Positions 16,628-26,329 are shown, counted from the first letter of the stretch. The stretch: DNA of 64,000 bases from an uncultured Lachnospiraceae bacterium (GCA_910586015.1 CAJUGJ010000011.1:52635-116634), one strand, 5' to 3'. Translations and numbers: made by a program. The notes: a model not told the origin generated them from the sequence alone.

Positions 16628-19195
16628 CTAAATAGTTTTTCCACAACAGAATTTATACTTTTTTCCACTACCACATGGACAAGGATCATTTGGCTGAACT
16701 TTTTTTGTCGTTCTACGTACTGGTCCTTTTGGTTGGGAATCATCTCTATTTGTTCCTGTTACCTTTGCCACTTCTTCTCGTTCTACTTTCTGTTCAATCC
16801 GAACGTGCATTAGAGCTCTGACAGTATCTTCTGAAATCGCGTTGATCATTGCCTCAAACATATCAAATGCCATAAATTTATATTCTGTACGAGGATCCTT
16901 TTGTCCATATGCCTGTAATCCAATTCCCTGTCGAAGCTGATCCATATCATCAATATGATCCATCCACTTATGATCAATCACACGAAGTAAAACAACACGT
17001 TCTACTTCACGAAGCTGTTCTTTTTCTGGAAACTCTGCCTCTTTTGCCTCATAAAGTTTGACCGCTTCTTCTTTTAAGTTTTGAATTAGCTCTGCTTTCT
17101 TCATATGTTTTATCTGTTCTTCCGAAAGAGTAACTGGCTCTAATGGAATAATAGGAAGTAAAAGCTGATTTAATTCATTCAAATCCCAGTCTTCTGGAAC
17201 TTGCTCTTCATTAATACAGTGATTTACTGAACTTTCTACTGTATCCGTAATCATCTTTAAAACGGTATCTCGCATATTGTCGCCATTTAAAACTCTTCGA
17301 CGTTCTTCATAAATAATTTCCCTTTGTTCATTATTTACCTGATCATACTCTAATAAATTCTTTCGGATTCCAAAGTTATTATTTTCAATCTTCTTTTGTG
17401 CCTTTTCAATTGCATTACTGAGCATCTTATGTTCAATTTGTTCTCCCTCTGGAATTCCTAGAGATTTAAACATAGCTATCAGTTTTTCAGAACCAAACAG
17501 ACGCATTAAATCGTCCTCAAGAGAAATATAAAATCTCGATTCTCCAGTATCTCCCTGTCTTCCTGCACGACCTCTAAGCTGATTGTCAATTCGTCTGGAC
17601 TCATGACGTTCTGTACCAATGATCTTTAAACCTCCTAATTCTGTAACGCCCTCTCCAAGTTTAATATCTGTACCACGACCTGCCATATTCGTAGCAATAG
17701 TAACAGCTCCCTTTACTCCGGCATCAGCAATAATTTCGGCTTCTTGTTCGTGAAACTTAGCATTTAATACCTTGTGAACAATGCCTCGTTTTTTTAATAA
17801 AGCACTTATCTCTTCCGACGCTTCAATCGTAATAGTTCCAACTAATACTGGCTGTCCTTTTTGATGTGCTTCTTCAATCGAATTGATAACGGCATTGAGT
17901 TTTTCTTTTTTTGTCTGATATACTGCATCATCTAAATCTTTTCGTGCAACTGGTCTATTCGTTGGAATTTCTACAACATCCATTCCATAAATTTCACGAA
18001 ACTCTTTTTCCTCTGTTAGAGCAGTACCTGTCATACCGCACTTTTTCTTATATTTATTGAAAAAGTTCTGAAATGTAATCGTTGCTAATGTCTTACTTTC
18101 CCGTTTTACTTTTACATGTTCTTTTGCTTCAATCGCCTGATGAAGTCCATCGGAATATCTTCTTCCCGGCATAATACGACCAGTAAAATCATCGACAATT
18201 AATACCTCATCATCTTTTACCACATAATCTTTATCTCTTGCCATCAAATAGTGGGCACGAAGTGCCAATATAACATTGTGCTGAATCTCTAAATTTTCAG
18301 GGTCTGCAAGATTACTAATCTGAAAGAACTTTTCTACTTTATGAACACCCTCTTCTGTCAAATTGATATTTTTATCTTTCTCATTGACAACAAAATCTCC
18401 CGTTTCCTCTATCTCTTCCTTCATGAGTGCCGCCATTTTTGTCAGCTCCGTAGACTCACCTCGTTCTAACTGTCTGGCAAGAATATCACAGGCTTCATAA
18501 AGTCTTGTCGATTTTCCGCTCTGTCCAGAAATAATTAAAGGGGTTCTAGCCTCATCAATCAGAACGGAATCCACTTCATCGATAATAGCAAACGGAAGTC
18601 CTCTCATAACAAGTTGCTCTTTATAAATAACCATGTTATCTCTTAAATAGTCAAATCCTAATTCATTATTCGTTCCATACGTAATATCACAACTATATGC
18701 TTTTCTTCTTTCATCACTTTCCATACTGTTTAAAATTACGCCAACACTTAGTCCAAGAAACTCATGAATCCGTCCCATCCATTCTGAATCTCGTTTTGCT
18801 AGGTAGTCATTTACAGTAACGACATGAACTCCATTTCCCTCTAGGGCATTTAGATACGCTGGAAACGTTGAAACGAGGGTTTTACCTTCTCCTGTTTTCA
18901 TCTCCGAAATTCTTCCCTGATGTAAAACTACACCTCCAATTAACTGAACACGATAAGCTCTTTGTCCAAGTGTTCTTTTTCCAGCTTCCCGTACTGCTGC
19001 ATAAGCTTCAACAAGCAGATCATCTAATGTTTCCCCTTTGGCAAGTCGCTCTTTAAATTCTACTGTTTTCGCTTTTAAGTCCTCATCCGAAAGTTTCTCA
19101 TATTCCGGTTCTAGTGCCTCAATCTTATCTACAATCGGTAATACAAGTTTCACTTCCCTCTCACTGTGTGTACCAAATAACTTTGTAAATAATCC
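16628..19195 (-). CDS. secA: Preprotein translocase ATPase SecA
   Basis: 855 residues starting at MGLFTKLFGTHSEREV (ATG at 19195, AAGGAG upstream), the usual SecA N terminus; an in-frame GTG at 19228 would add 11 residues. It shows Walker A in MKTGEGKTLVSTFPAYLNAL, DEVDSVLIDEARTPLIISG (DEAD-like motif II), the TIATNMAGRGTDIKLGEGV and QLRGRAGRQGDTGESRFYIS motifs of the second ATPase domain. The C-terminal zinc finger is CPCGSGKKYKFCC. SecA drives secretory proteins through SecYEG at the membrane. It lies between hpf and prfB as in Bacillus subtilis. Confidence 0.97.
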   Translation of the reverse strand, partial: GLFTKLFGTHSEREVKLVLPIVDKIEALEPEYEKLSDEDLKAKTVEFKERLAKGETLDDLLVEAYAAVREAGKRTLGQRAYRVQLIGGVVLHQGRISEMKTGEGKTLVSTFPAYLNALEGNGVHVVTVNDYLAKRDSEWMGRIHEFLGLSVGVILNSMESDERRKAYSCDITYGTNNELGFDYLRDNMVIYKEQLVMRGLPFAIIDEVDSVLIDEARTPLIISGQSGKSTRLYEACDILARQLERGESTELTKMAALMKEEIEETGDFVVNEKDKNINLTEEGVHKVEKFFQISNLADPENLEIQHNVILALRAHYLMARDKDYVVKDDEVLIVDDFTGRIMPGRRYSDGLHQAIEAKEHVKVKRESKTLATITFQNFFNKYKKKCGMTGTALTEEKEFREIYGMDVVEIPTNRPVARKDLDDAVYQTKKEKLNAVINSIEEAHQKGQPVLVGTITIEASEEISALLKKRGIVHKVLNAKFHEQEAEIIADAGVKGAVTIATNMAGRGTDIKLGEGVTELGGLKIIGTERHESRRIDNQLRGRAGRQGDTGESRFYISLEDDLMRLFGSEKLIAMFKSLGIPEGEQIEHKMLSNAIEKAQKKIENNNFGIRKNLLEYDQVNNEQREIIYEERRRVLNGDNMRDTVLKMITDTVESSVNHCINEEQVPEDWDLNELNQLLLPIIPLEPVTLSEEQIKHMKKAELIQNLKEEAVKLYEAKEAEFPEKEQLREVERVVLLRVIDHKWMDHIDDMDQLRQGIGLQAYGQKDPRTEYKFMAFDMFEAMINAISEDTVRALMHVRIEQKVEREEVAKVTGTNRDDSQPKGPVRRTTKKVQPNDPCPCGSGKKYKFCCGKTI

Positions 19196-19375
19196 CATTT
19201 TCTTTCTTTCACTCCTTATATTTTTCACTCCACGGTAATCTATCCAAATGTTCTTTTTTACTTTTCCGTTTATTCTGCTCTATTTTATCATTTCATTGAA
19301 AGTTAATCAACCTAAAATTGTGATGAGGAACATTTTTCATAAGGATTTCCTGAAATTTTAATGAATCAGAAACAT

Positions 19376-19422
19376 GAAAAAAGAATAGCTGCCCTCTCTT
19401 GTCCACAGCTACTCTTTTTGTC
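19376..19422 (-). terminator. Terminator after hpf
   Basis: On the minus strand a stem of about 11 bp pairs AAGAGTAGCTG (19417-19407) with CAGCTATTCTT (19391-19381), using G-U pairs, and is followed by six T. It lies between hpf and secA. Confidence 0.7.
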
Positions 19423-19459
19423 AACCTGATTTTGGCTTCTAACTTATTGCTATATCATT

Positions 19460-19990
19460 TTAAAATTCTGGTTCAATCAAACCATACGTATTTCCTTTGC
19501 GTTTATAAACAACATTGACTTCATCTGTCTGTGCATTACGAAATACATAAAAATTATGTCCTAATAATTCCATCTGTACACATGCTTCTTCTGCGTCCAT
19601 TGGCTTCATAGCAAATTTTTTTACTCTTGTGATTGTAATTACATCTTCTTCTTCTAAATCCTCTTCTTCTATATAAGATGAATTGAAGCTGCCACCAGAC
19701 TGTTTTTTATCAATCAGCTTATTTTTATATTTTCTAATCTGACGTTCAATAATTTCTTCTACTAAATCAATAGAAGCATACATATCACTGCTGACTTGTT
19801 CTGCCCGAATGATATTTCCCTTTACTGGAATTGTAACCTCAATTTTTTGTCTTTCCTTTTCTACACTTAAAGTTATATGAACTTCTGTTTCAGGAGTAAA
19901 ATATCGTTCCAGTTTTCCTATCTTGTCATAAATTGCACTCTTTAGCCCCTCTGTTACATCAATATTTTTGCCGCTTATAATATAACGCAT
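19460..19990 (-). CDS. hpf: Ribosome hibernation promoting factor, long form
   Basis: 176 residues. Residues 1-100 are the S30AE/YfiA domain (MRYIISGKNIDVTEGLKSAI, YASIDLVEEIIERQIRKYKNKL). An acidic linker (SSYIEEEDLEEEDVITI) connects to the C-terminal dimerisation domain (KKFAMKPMDAEEACVQMELLGHNFYVFRNAQTDEVNVVYKRKGNTYGLIEP broken over 125-175). Long HPF pairs two 70S ribosomes into inactive 100S particles in stationary phase. The GGAGGT site precedes the ATG. A terminator separates it from secA, so expression can be independent. Confidence 0.95.
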   Translation of the reverse strand: MRYIISGKNIDVTEGLKSAIYDKIGKLERYFTPETEVHITLSVEKERQKIEVTIPVKGNIIRAEQVSSDMYASIDLVEEIIERQIRKYKNKLIDKKQSGGSFNSSYIEEEDLEEEDVITITRVKKFAMKPMDAEEACVQMELLGHNFYVFRNAQTDEVNVVYKRKGNTYGLIEPEF

Positions 19991-20075
19991 ACTGTGAACC
20001 TCCTTATTTATAAAATAACATCTTTCATTCTATTTAAGATTGTACCACATTTTTACCAAATGGACAAGTACCATT

Positions 20076-20999
20076 CTATCTTCCGTTTAAATAGTGCTCT
20101 ACTCCCGTAATTGCAGTTGCCCCGTCAGCGGCGGCGGTAACTACTTGTCGCAATATTTTTGTTCTGACATCCCCTGCTGCAAATACCCCTGCAACATTTG
20201 TTTTACAATCTTCTTCCGCCTCTAAATATCCATTGTCATCCATAGAAAGAACTCCTTGAAATGCTTTTGTATCTGGAAGACTTCCAACTGCGATAAAAAT
20301 ACCATCTACTGCTAGTTCTTCTGTTTTATCTTCCAGAAGATTTTTTAATTTTACTTGTGTCACTATTTCTTCTCCTATAATTTCTTCTACTGTCTTATGA
20401 AAAAGTAATTCTACATTTGGAAATGTTTTTAAAGCCTCCACTAAGACCTTTGCAGCACGTAACTCTCCTCTGCGGTGAATTAGATATACCTTTTTACAAA
20501 GACGTGCTAAAAAGATGGCATCTTCTGCCGCCACATCTCCACCACCTACAACAGCAACGGTCTTGTTTTTAAAAAATGCCCCGTCACAAGTAGCACAATA
20601 GGAAATTCCCTTTCCTGCAAAAGTATCTTCTCCCGGTACACCAAGTTTTCTCCAAATTGTACCCATTGCTAAAATAATTGTTTTTGTCTGAAACTGCCTA
20701 TTATCATCTAATATAACTTTTTTAATCTCTCCTTCTAATTCAAAAGAAACTGCTTCTCCCTCTAAAAACTCTGCCCCTAATTTTTCGCAGTGCTCTCTAA
20801 ATTTTACTGCTAAATCAAACCCGTTTATCTGTGGTATTCCCGGATAATTATCTACTTCATAAGTATTAATAATCTGTCCACCACTCATTGGTGCTTTTTC
20901 TAATACAAGCATTTTTAATTTAGCACGAGCGGCATAAATAGCTGCTGCTAATCCCGCAGGACCTGAACCAACAATAATTACATCATACATTGTCTCCAT
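20076..20999 (-). CDS. trxB: Thioredoxin-disulfide reductase
   Basis: 307 residues. FAD-binding GSGPAGLAAAIYAARA (11-26), the redox-active CATC at 135-138, the NADPH site GGGDVAAEDAIFLA, and the C-terminal FAD motif VAGVFAAGDVRTK are all intact. The enzyme is a cytosolic flavoprotein that reduces thioredoxin with NADPH or a related donor. It follows the CPBP protease gene by 24 bases and probably shares its transcript. The start ATG at 20999 has AGGAG upstream; an ATG three codons later is an alternative. Confidence 0.95.
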   Translation of the reverse strand: METMYDVIIVGSGPAGLAAAIYAARAKLKMLVLEKAPMSGGQIINTYEVDNYPGIPQINGFDLAVKFREHCEKLGAEFLEGEAVSFELEGEIKKVILDDNRQFQTKTIILAMGTIWRKLGVPGEDTFAGKGISYCATCDGAFFKNKTVAVVGGGDVAAEDAIFLARLCKKVYLIHRRGELRAAKVLVEALKTFPNVELLFHKTVEEIIGEEIVTQVKLKNLLEDKTEELAVDGIFIAVGSLPDTKAFQGVLSMDDNGYLEAEEDCKTNVAGVFAAGDVRTKILRQVVTAAADGATAITGVEHYLNGR

Positions 21000-21023
21000 A
21001 TCTCTTCTCCTTTTTTTATTATT

Positions 21024-22031
21024 TTAAACAAGTTCTGATAGAATCATCAGTACAATACAAATAAGTATTGCAATGGCAAGAGGAAGTGTGATTAAATGTT
21101 GCTCTTTTTTCTCTGCATGTATCATTTCCTTAATATACTGCCATCTATCTGCATTTACTGCTATTGTTCGATACACTAAAAGGGCAAGTCCTGTACTTAT
21201 GAGTGCCATCGGTCCATAGCTTCTTAATACATCCCCTATACTCATAGAAGTGAGAGCCTGTTGGCTGTTTTTCATTAACGCATCCATTGTAAAATCTGTC
21301 CCACCCATAAATTCTGTCACCATATTGATAACATTTGTATTGTTGCTCTCAACTGCTCTGTTATAGACAGATTCTAAAAAAGAAAGCAGTTTCGGATAAA
21401 ATGCTAAAGTCAAAACAGAACTTCCATTAATCAAAAAATGTATAATCATAGTAGAGAGAATAGAATCTGTAGCCTCAATTACAAGTGCAAATACAATTCC
21501 CATTACAAAGGCATAAGAAAACTGATTTAGATTTCCATGTAAAATACCAAATAAAAATGCACTTAAAAAAATTGCAGAAACGGGTTTCATTTTTCGATAT
21601 TCATTATATAAAACTCCACGATATACACTTTCTTCAAAAATACAAGGAATCAAGGCAGTTATCATCAAGGCAATGACAAACGAATTCTGTTCTGTAATAT
21701 TGGTCATAGTATTTGTAATTTTATTTTCTACAAATAACATAGAAATAGCATTCACAAGTGACATTAGTGGCATAATTAGGATGGTGAATAAAATTAATAA
21801 AAAAATATTAGCAGGACGAATTCTTCGAAATCTTACTGCTTCTTGATAAGGAACTTTTTCTGTCACTATATAAATAATTGCTGGAAATACAAGAATTAGT
21901 TGCGAAATCAATAATAATACAGCACTATTGTGTACAAATGTACTAATAGGTATAAAGCTTGTTATAATAGAAATTCCTACTGTAGCCGCAAATACCCAAT
22001 TTACTCGTTTTATCCGTTGTGAAGTATTCAT
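21024..22031 (-). CDS. CPBP family intramembrane metalloprotease
   Basis: 335 residues from the ATG at 22031 (MNTSQRIKRVNW), with GGAGGT nine bases upstream; a longer start at 22067 is less likely because the site would lie inside the gene. Multiple membrane helices carry the three Abi/CAAX signature motifs: EESVYRGVLYNEYR (EExxxR), FLFGILHGNLNQF (FxxxH) and a third in MIIHFLINGSS (HxxxN). Members cleave prenylated or membrane-bound substrates, or act in bacteriocin immunity. The context next to trxB gives no clue to its target. Confidence 0.88.
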   Translation of the reverse strand: MNTSQRIKRVNWVFAATVGISIITSFIPISTFVHNSAVLLLISQLILVFPAIIYIVTEKVPYQEAVRFRRIRPANIFLLILFTILIMPLMSLVNAISMLFVENKITNTMTNITEQNSFVIALMITALIPCIFEESVYRGVLYNEYRKMKPVSAIFLSAFLFGILHGNLNQFSYAFVMGIVFALVIEATDSILSTMIIHFLINGSSVLTLAFYPKLLSFLESVYNRAVESNNTNVINMVTEFMGGTDFTMDALMKNSQQALTSMSIGDVLRSYGPMALISTGLALLVYRTIAVNADRWQYIKEMIHAEKKEQHLITLPLAIAILICIVLMILSELV

Positions 22032-22228
22032 TTTTCTCTTACCTCCATAGAAGAGCTTTTCTTTCATATATTTTTAGTTTATCACAAATGAACGAGTTTT
22101 ACTATCACTCTAATGGATTCTTTAAAATCTTTTCATAATCTTTTGCTGTTCTATTTTGATTTCCTGTGTTATAGTAATTCATAGTATAAAAAAATGTGCA
22201 GTTAAATTATGCAAGAAATGAGGTTTTT

Positions 22229-23077
22229 ATGATTTATTTAGGAGAAATACAAAAATTACAGGTGGGAAAACTTACAGATAATGGAGCATATCTTTTCGAT
22301 TCTAATATACAGACTTCTAATCGAGTTCTTCTACCTAAAAATCAGCTTCCAGAAGGATTAAAACTTCATGATATGATAGAAGTTTTTATTTATCGTGATT
22401 CTGAAGATCGTCTGATTGCTACAACAACACATCCACTCTTAACTCTTGGAAAAGTAGCTAGATTAAAAGTAAAAGAACTTTCTAATATTGGAGCTTTTTT
22501 AGATTGGGGGTTATCAAAAGATCTACTTCTTCCTTTTAAAGAACAGACCTTTCGTCCAAAAGTAAATGATTCTGTGTTAGTAGCACTCTATATTGATAAA
22601 AGTAATAGATTATGTGCCACTATGAAAGTTTACAATTATTTAAAAACAGACAGTCCCTATCACAAAGAAGAACGAGTTCATGGAATGGTTTATGATGTAC
22701 TTGCAACCTTTGGTGCATTTGTAGCAGTCGATGATCAATATTCTGCTCTCATTCCAAACAGTGAACTTTTTCGTCCTATTCATGCAGGAGAATATGTTGA
22801 CGCACGTATCACTAAAGTACAAGAAGATGGAAAACTCAATTTAAGTATCCGTGAAAAAGCCTATGCCCAAATGGATCAGGATGCAGAACTTATTTTAGAT
22901 GCCTTAAAGAAAAGTCCAAACGGCTATCTTCCATATCATGATAAATCAGACCCAGATGAAATTCGAAAGGTATTTCAATTAAGTAAAAATTCCTTTAAGC
23001 GTGCTATTGGAAGACTTTTAAAAGAGGAAAAAATTTCTTTAAATGACACAGGTATTACAATCAGAAACTTCAAATAA
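22229..23077 (+). CDS. S1 RNA-binding domain protein, CvfB-like
   Basis: 282 residues from the ATG at 22229 (MIYLGEIQKLQVGKL), with GAGG five bases upstream; a start at 22196 has no site. Residues about 1-65 and 65-135 are two S1-like beta barrels (ARLKVKELSNIGAFLDWGL), a third S1 domain follows (VHGMVYDVLATFGAFVAVDDQYSALIPNSEL split across 145-175), and a C-terminal winged helix ends in FKRAIGRLLKEEKISLNDTGI. This is the CvfB/YitL architecture, a conserved RNA-binding protein that affects virulence-factor expression in staphylococci. It is monocistronic, flanked by an upstream AT-rich region and a strong downstream terminator. Confidence 0.88.
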   Translation: MIYLGEIQKLQVGKLTDNGAYLFDSNIQTSNRVLLPKNQLPEGLKLHDMIEVFIYRDSEDRLIATTTHPLLTLGKVARLKVKELSNIGAFLDWGLSKDLLLPFKEQTFRPKVNDSVLVALYIDKSNRLCATMKVYNYLKTDSPYHKEERVHGMVYDVLATFGAFVAVDDQYSALIPNSELFRPIHAGEYVDARITKVQEDGKLNLSIREKAYAQMDQDAELILDALKKSPNGYLPYHDKSDPDEIRKVFQLSKNSFKRAIGRLLKEEKISLNDTGITIRNFK

Positions 23078-23086
23078 TCAAAAAAA

Positions 23087-23116
23087 AGAATCTGTCTATT
23101 GACTTAGACAGATTCT
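23087..23116. terminator. Bidirectional terminator between CvfB-like and CheY-like genes
   Basis: A perfect 12-bp stem (23087-23098 with 23105-23116) around a six-base loop, with A run before and T run after, lies between convergent stops. Confidence 0.88.
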
Positions 23117-23132
23117 CTTTTTCTACATTCCT

Positions 23133-23495
23133 TTATTCTAAATGTGAGATAGCATATAGGAAAACATCTTTTTCAATCGGTTTTGGTATTAAATGTCTCA
23201 TTCCAAGTGCATGAACTTCATTTAAAGTATCCATATCGCAGAGGGAACTTAACATAATAATTTTGTGGGTTGCTGTAGGATCTTTTTGAATAATTTCCTT
23301 TGCAGCCTCCATTCCATCAATTCCTGGCATAATAATATCCATTGTCACAATATCAGGTTTTAATTCTTCATATAGACGAATTCCTTCTTCACCATCTTTG
23401 GCATGAGCAATTACTTCATATTCATCTGAAGGTACGAGATCTGCAATCTCGTTATATGCAAAACTGGAATCATCCACAACTAATATCCTTTTCAT
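23133..23495 (-). CDS. CheY-like single-domain response regulator
   Basis: 120 residues of receiver domain only. The acidic pair is DD at 8-9, the phosphorylation site is D53 in IVTMDIIMPGIDG, the switch region is IIMLSSL and the conserved Lys lies in LIPKPIEKD. The absence of an output domain and the CheX-like gene immediately upstream suggest a chemotaxis regulator or phosphate sink. The start is ATG at 23495. It ends at the bidirectional terminator. Confidence 0.88.
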   Translation of the reverse strand: MKRILVVDDSSFAYNEIADLVPSDEYEVIAHAKDGEEGIRLYEELKPDIVTMDIIMPGIDGMEAAKEIIQKDPTATHKIIMLSSLCDMDTLNEVHALGMRHLIPKPIEKDVFLYAISHLE

Positions 23496-23548
23496 TCTAA
23501 CCTCTTTTCTGGTATATTGTATTTCCCAAACATGATATCTTTTTTAAT

Positions 23549-24019
23549 TCATGCACCATCCAGTACCACTTTGTTATATCTAAAAACAAAATGGACAATA
23601 CCCAATTCATTCGAAAAATCATGTTTTGAGCAAAACTGGAATTCATTTTTTGTAATTTCTTTACAAACTCCTTTTTTAACCATTGGAAGAGAAAAACGCA
23701 CCCTTTTTCCAAAAAAATTTCCAATCTGTGAAATCATACATCCAGCTACAATATTTAAGTATTCTTTGAAATAGCCATCCCATTCTGCTTCTGACATAGG
23801 TCTTCCATGACTCATCTGAAAGACGATCTGCTCTGCCATTTCCTCAGGAATTAAAAATAGCATTTCACCATCTAAAAAACCATGAAGTCTAATCGTTCCT
23901 GAATAAACAGGTTCCTGTGTTAAAATGATGCCTTCTTCTGGTTCTAACTGAATGCTTGATAGTCGCTGTGTCACATTACAAAATCCATGTATTACAATGT
24001 TTTCCATCGACTCTATCAA
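23549..24019 (-). CDS. CheX/CheC-type chemotaxis phosphatase-like protein
   Basis: 156 residues from a TTG at 24019; the coding frame stays open upstream to an excellent AAGGAGG site at 24077-24068, so the true N terminus may be about 14-16 residues longer. The fold signature of CheX proteins is visible: LHGFLDGEMLFLIPEEMAEQIVFQM split over 45-72, then EAEWDGYFKEYLNIVAGCMISQIGN with the catalytic E-x-x-N pattern (EYLNIVAG). CheX removes phosphate from CheY-P. The CheY-like gene lies directly downstream, a plausible substrate. The missing standard start codon is treated in the findings. Confidence 0.75.
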   Translation of the reverse strand: MIESMENIVIHGFCNVTQRLSSIQLEPEEGIILTQEPVYSGTIRLHGFLDGEMLFLIPEEMAEQIVFQMSHGRPMSEAEWDGYFKEYLNIVAGCMISQIGNFFGKRVRFSLPMVKKGVCKEITKNEFQFCSKHDFSNELGIVHFVFRYNKVVLDGA

Positions 24020-24089
24020 CTTATGTGATGCTTCTTCTCTCTTCTCTTCTAAATCTTGTATTTCAATCCCCTCCTTTCATGGAAGTAGA

Positions 24090-24494
24090 TTAATTATCTA
24101 AAAATCGCATTTTAGATTTTGAATCTGTAGGTGCCTTATTTAATTTCTGTGGTTTTTCTTTATACATTTCACCTAATCTATTTGTCATAAGTTCTCTACA
24201 GCGTGGACAGAAACGTCCTGTTCGAATCATAGCACCACACTTTTCACATGCTAACCCTACCGCGGATGACTCAGAAAATTCCAAACGTTCCTCCCGAATC
24301 CACTGTTTAATCTGTGGAACGGAAACATCATTATCGTCTGCTACTTTTTGTATATTAGCATTGGGATTATCATAGACATATTCCTTTACCTGTTCAAATT
24401 TTTCCTCTAATGCCTGTTGACATGATGGACAAATTGGTGTTCCGCCAAGGTAATTAAATAATTTTCCACAGTTTCTGCAATTTCTGACATCCAT
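24090..24494 (-). CDS. yvyF: YvyF-type flagellar operon zinc-ribbon protein (TIGR03826 family)
   Basis: 134 residues with two zinc-ribbon pairs: CRNCGKLF with CPSC (residues 5-24) and CEKCGAM with CPRC (about 82-98). Between them is a helix-turn-helix-like block VADDNDVSVPQIKQWIREERLEF. This is the conserved flagellar operon protein that in Bacillus follows comFC and precedes flgM. It is thought to help link flagellar assembly and gene expression; its biochemical role is not defined. Here, too, it follows comFC (12 bases), but flgM is not next and chemotaxis genes are. Confidence 0.87.
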   Translation of the reverse strand: MDVRNCRNCGKLFNYLGGTPICPSCQQALEEKFEQVKEYVYDNPNANIQKVADDNDVSVPQIKQWIREERLEFSESSAVGLACEKCGAMIRTGRFCPRCRELMTNRLGEMYKEKPQKLNKAPTDSKSKMRFLDN

Positions 24495-24506
24495 GTTCCA
24501 ACCTCC

Positions 24507-25235
24507 TTAATAGCCTTTCCCAATACATAGACTGACAAATGATACTTTCGTCATTTGACTTGCCTGTAAAACTTTGCTGCAAGCCTCTATTGTACTTCCT
24601 GTTGTATAAATATCATCTACCAGCATAATATGTCGATAGATTTTTTTCTCTTTCCATCCTTGGACAGAGATTGTAAATGCACGTTCCAGATTTTTTAATC
24701 TTTCCTTATTATTTAACTGCTTTTGAGGAATCGTATTTTTGGTTCGCAATAACAATTTACAATTTATTGGAATCTCTAATTTCTTTGAGAGTCCAGACGC
24801 TAAAAGCTCTGCCTGATTAAATCCTCGTACCTGTTTCTTTTTTGGATGAATTGGAACAGGTATTAAAACATCCGGCTGTTTTTCTAAAATCTTTTTGCCT
24901 AATCGTTCTACCATTTCTTCTACATAAAAATCAGCATACTCTTTCTTGCCATGAAATTTAAATGCAGTGATAGAATCTTTCATTGTCTGATCATATACAA
25001 ACAGAGCCATTCCAAAGTCATAATGAAACTGTTTTTTGTAGCAGTCAAAACAATATTCCTGTTCTTTTTGTGCAACTGGTTTTCCACATTTTTTACAGCA
25101 GGGTTCTTCTACATAGATCAGTTTTTTTTTGCAGACTGAACAGATTTTTTTCCCTTTTGGAAGAACAATCTTTTCACAGATCGGACATCGTCTTGGATAA
25201 ATTAACTCTCTAATATATTCCAATTCCACTTTCAA
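24507..25235 (-). CDS. comFC: ComF family protein (ComFC-like phosphoribosyltransferase)
   Basis: 242 residues. The N terminus has zinc-binding pairs (CPICEKIV, CSVCKKKL, CKKCGKPV, CFDCYKK, about 16-70), then a phosphoribosyltransferase fold with LIPVPIHPKKKQVRGFNQAE and the PRPP motif VDDIYTTGSTIEAC (about 204-217). ComFC is needed for DNA uptake in transformable bacteria and is retained widely in non-transformable ones; it acts in the cytoplasm. The start is TTG at 25235. Neighbour yvyF directly downstream matches the Bacillus order. Confidence 0.9.
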   Translation of the reverse strand: MKVELEYIRELIYPRRCPICEKIVLPKGKKICSVCKKKLIYVEEPCCKKCGKPVAQKEQEYCFDCYKKQFHYDFGMALFVYDQTMKDSITAFKFHGKKEYADFYVEEMVERLGKKILEKQPDVLIPVPIHPKKKQVRGFNQAELLASGLSKKLEIPINCKLLLRTKNTIPQKQLNNKERLKNLERAFTISVQGWKEKKIYRHIMLVDDIYTTGSTIEACSKVLQASQMTKVSFVSLCIGKGY

Positions 25236-25300
25236 TCTTCTCTTTGTTTCCCTCCTTATAATCTTTTTAGATTTTAAGTTTTTTCATTCTAACAGAGCAA

Positions 25301-26218
25301 TTAGAGAATAGAAGTTGGATAACTTCCCTCTTTTACAAGACGGCAAATAGAATCTACTACTGCTTGTTTATCTTCCTGATACGTAACTCCAAACCATTTA
25401 TCTGTAGTATGCAAAACCTTAACAACTGCTTTTTTTTGTGTCACTAAATGCCCTACCACATTTGGTAAAAGAAACTCTGCTGTAAGGGGAGCTTGATCCA
25501 TTGTTTTTAAAAAATTCACAAAATCATCTTCTAAAACTTCCATAAAATTTGGAGTAAAGCCCCACATATTCATAGACACTAATGTGTTAAGGTCTAATAA
25601 AATTTCTTCTCCCATACTATCTTTTCCCACTGCCATCATTCCCTGCTTTTTAAGTGCAAAGGTTTCTTCTACCTTTGAAAGCAAGTTTTGTTCTGTTACT
25701 TTGCAGATTCCTCTTGTCACTGTTCCATGTTCACTTAACGTATTACCAAGAATAAATCCAGCCATACAAAAATGATAATCTGGTGAGTTAAGATCTGTTT
25801 TTGCTAAAAACTGATGTACCTTTTCAAAAGCCTGTCTACCATAAAAATCATCTGCATTAATCACAGCAAATGGTTCTTTTACTACATTCCGACAACATAG
25901 AACTGCCTGCCCAGTTCCCCATGGCTTTTTTCTTTCTTCAGGCTTTTTAATTCCTTTTGGCAGGGCGTCTACTTCCTGAAATACATATTCTACTTCTATC
26001 TTTTTAGCGATACGATCTCCAATAATTTCTTTAAATTCCTGCTCCAGATCGTGACGAATGATAAAAACAATTTTATCAAAACCTGCATGAATGGCATCAT
26101 AGATTGAATAATCCATAATAATTTCGCCAGACGGTCCAACTTGCTCTAGTTGTTTTATCCCACTTCCATAGCGACTTCCAAGTCCTGCCGCCATAATTAC
26201 TAAAGTTGTTTTATTCAT
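25301..26218 (-). CDS. Sugar-phosphate nucleotidyltransferase family protein
   Basis: 305 residues from the ATG at 26218 (MNKTTLVIMAAGLGSRYGSG), with AGAGAGG upstream; a GTG at 26242 is an alternative. The N-terminal AAGLGSRYG motif binds the nucleotide, and FAVINADDFYGRQAF holds the metal-binding Asp. The variant K-x-x-E-Q-V-G-P-S-G-E-I-I-M-D differs from GalU/RmlA and fits the NTP_transf family often annotated as UTP-glucose-1-phosphate or dTDP-glucose pyrophosphorylase-like. The substrate is not assignable. It may be cotranscribed with recD2. Confidence 0.8.
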   Translation of the reverse strand: MNKTTLVIMAAGLGSRYGSGIKQLEQVGPSGEIIMDYSIYDAIHAGFDKIVFIIRHDLEQEFKEIIGDRIAKKIEVEYVFQEVDALPKGIKKPEERKKPWGTGQAVLCCRNVVKEPFAVINADDFYGRQAFEKVHQFLAKTDLNSPDYHFCMAGFILGNTLSEHGTVTRGICKVTEQNLLSKVEETFALKKQGMMAVGKDSMGEEILLDLNTLVSMNMWGFTPNFMEVLEDDFVNFLKTMDQAPLTAEFLLPNVVGHLVTQKKAVVKVLHTTDKWFGVTYQEDKQAVVDSICRLVKEGSYPTSIL

Positions 26219-26329
26219 CTCTACCTCTCTTGATTTTGCCACCTGTTAGTCTATGGTAGCTTTGATACATAAATATAGATGCCTTTCCTATACAGTATAA
26301 CATAAATTTAATTCCTTTGCACGTATTTT

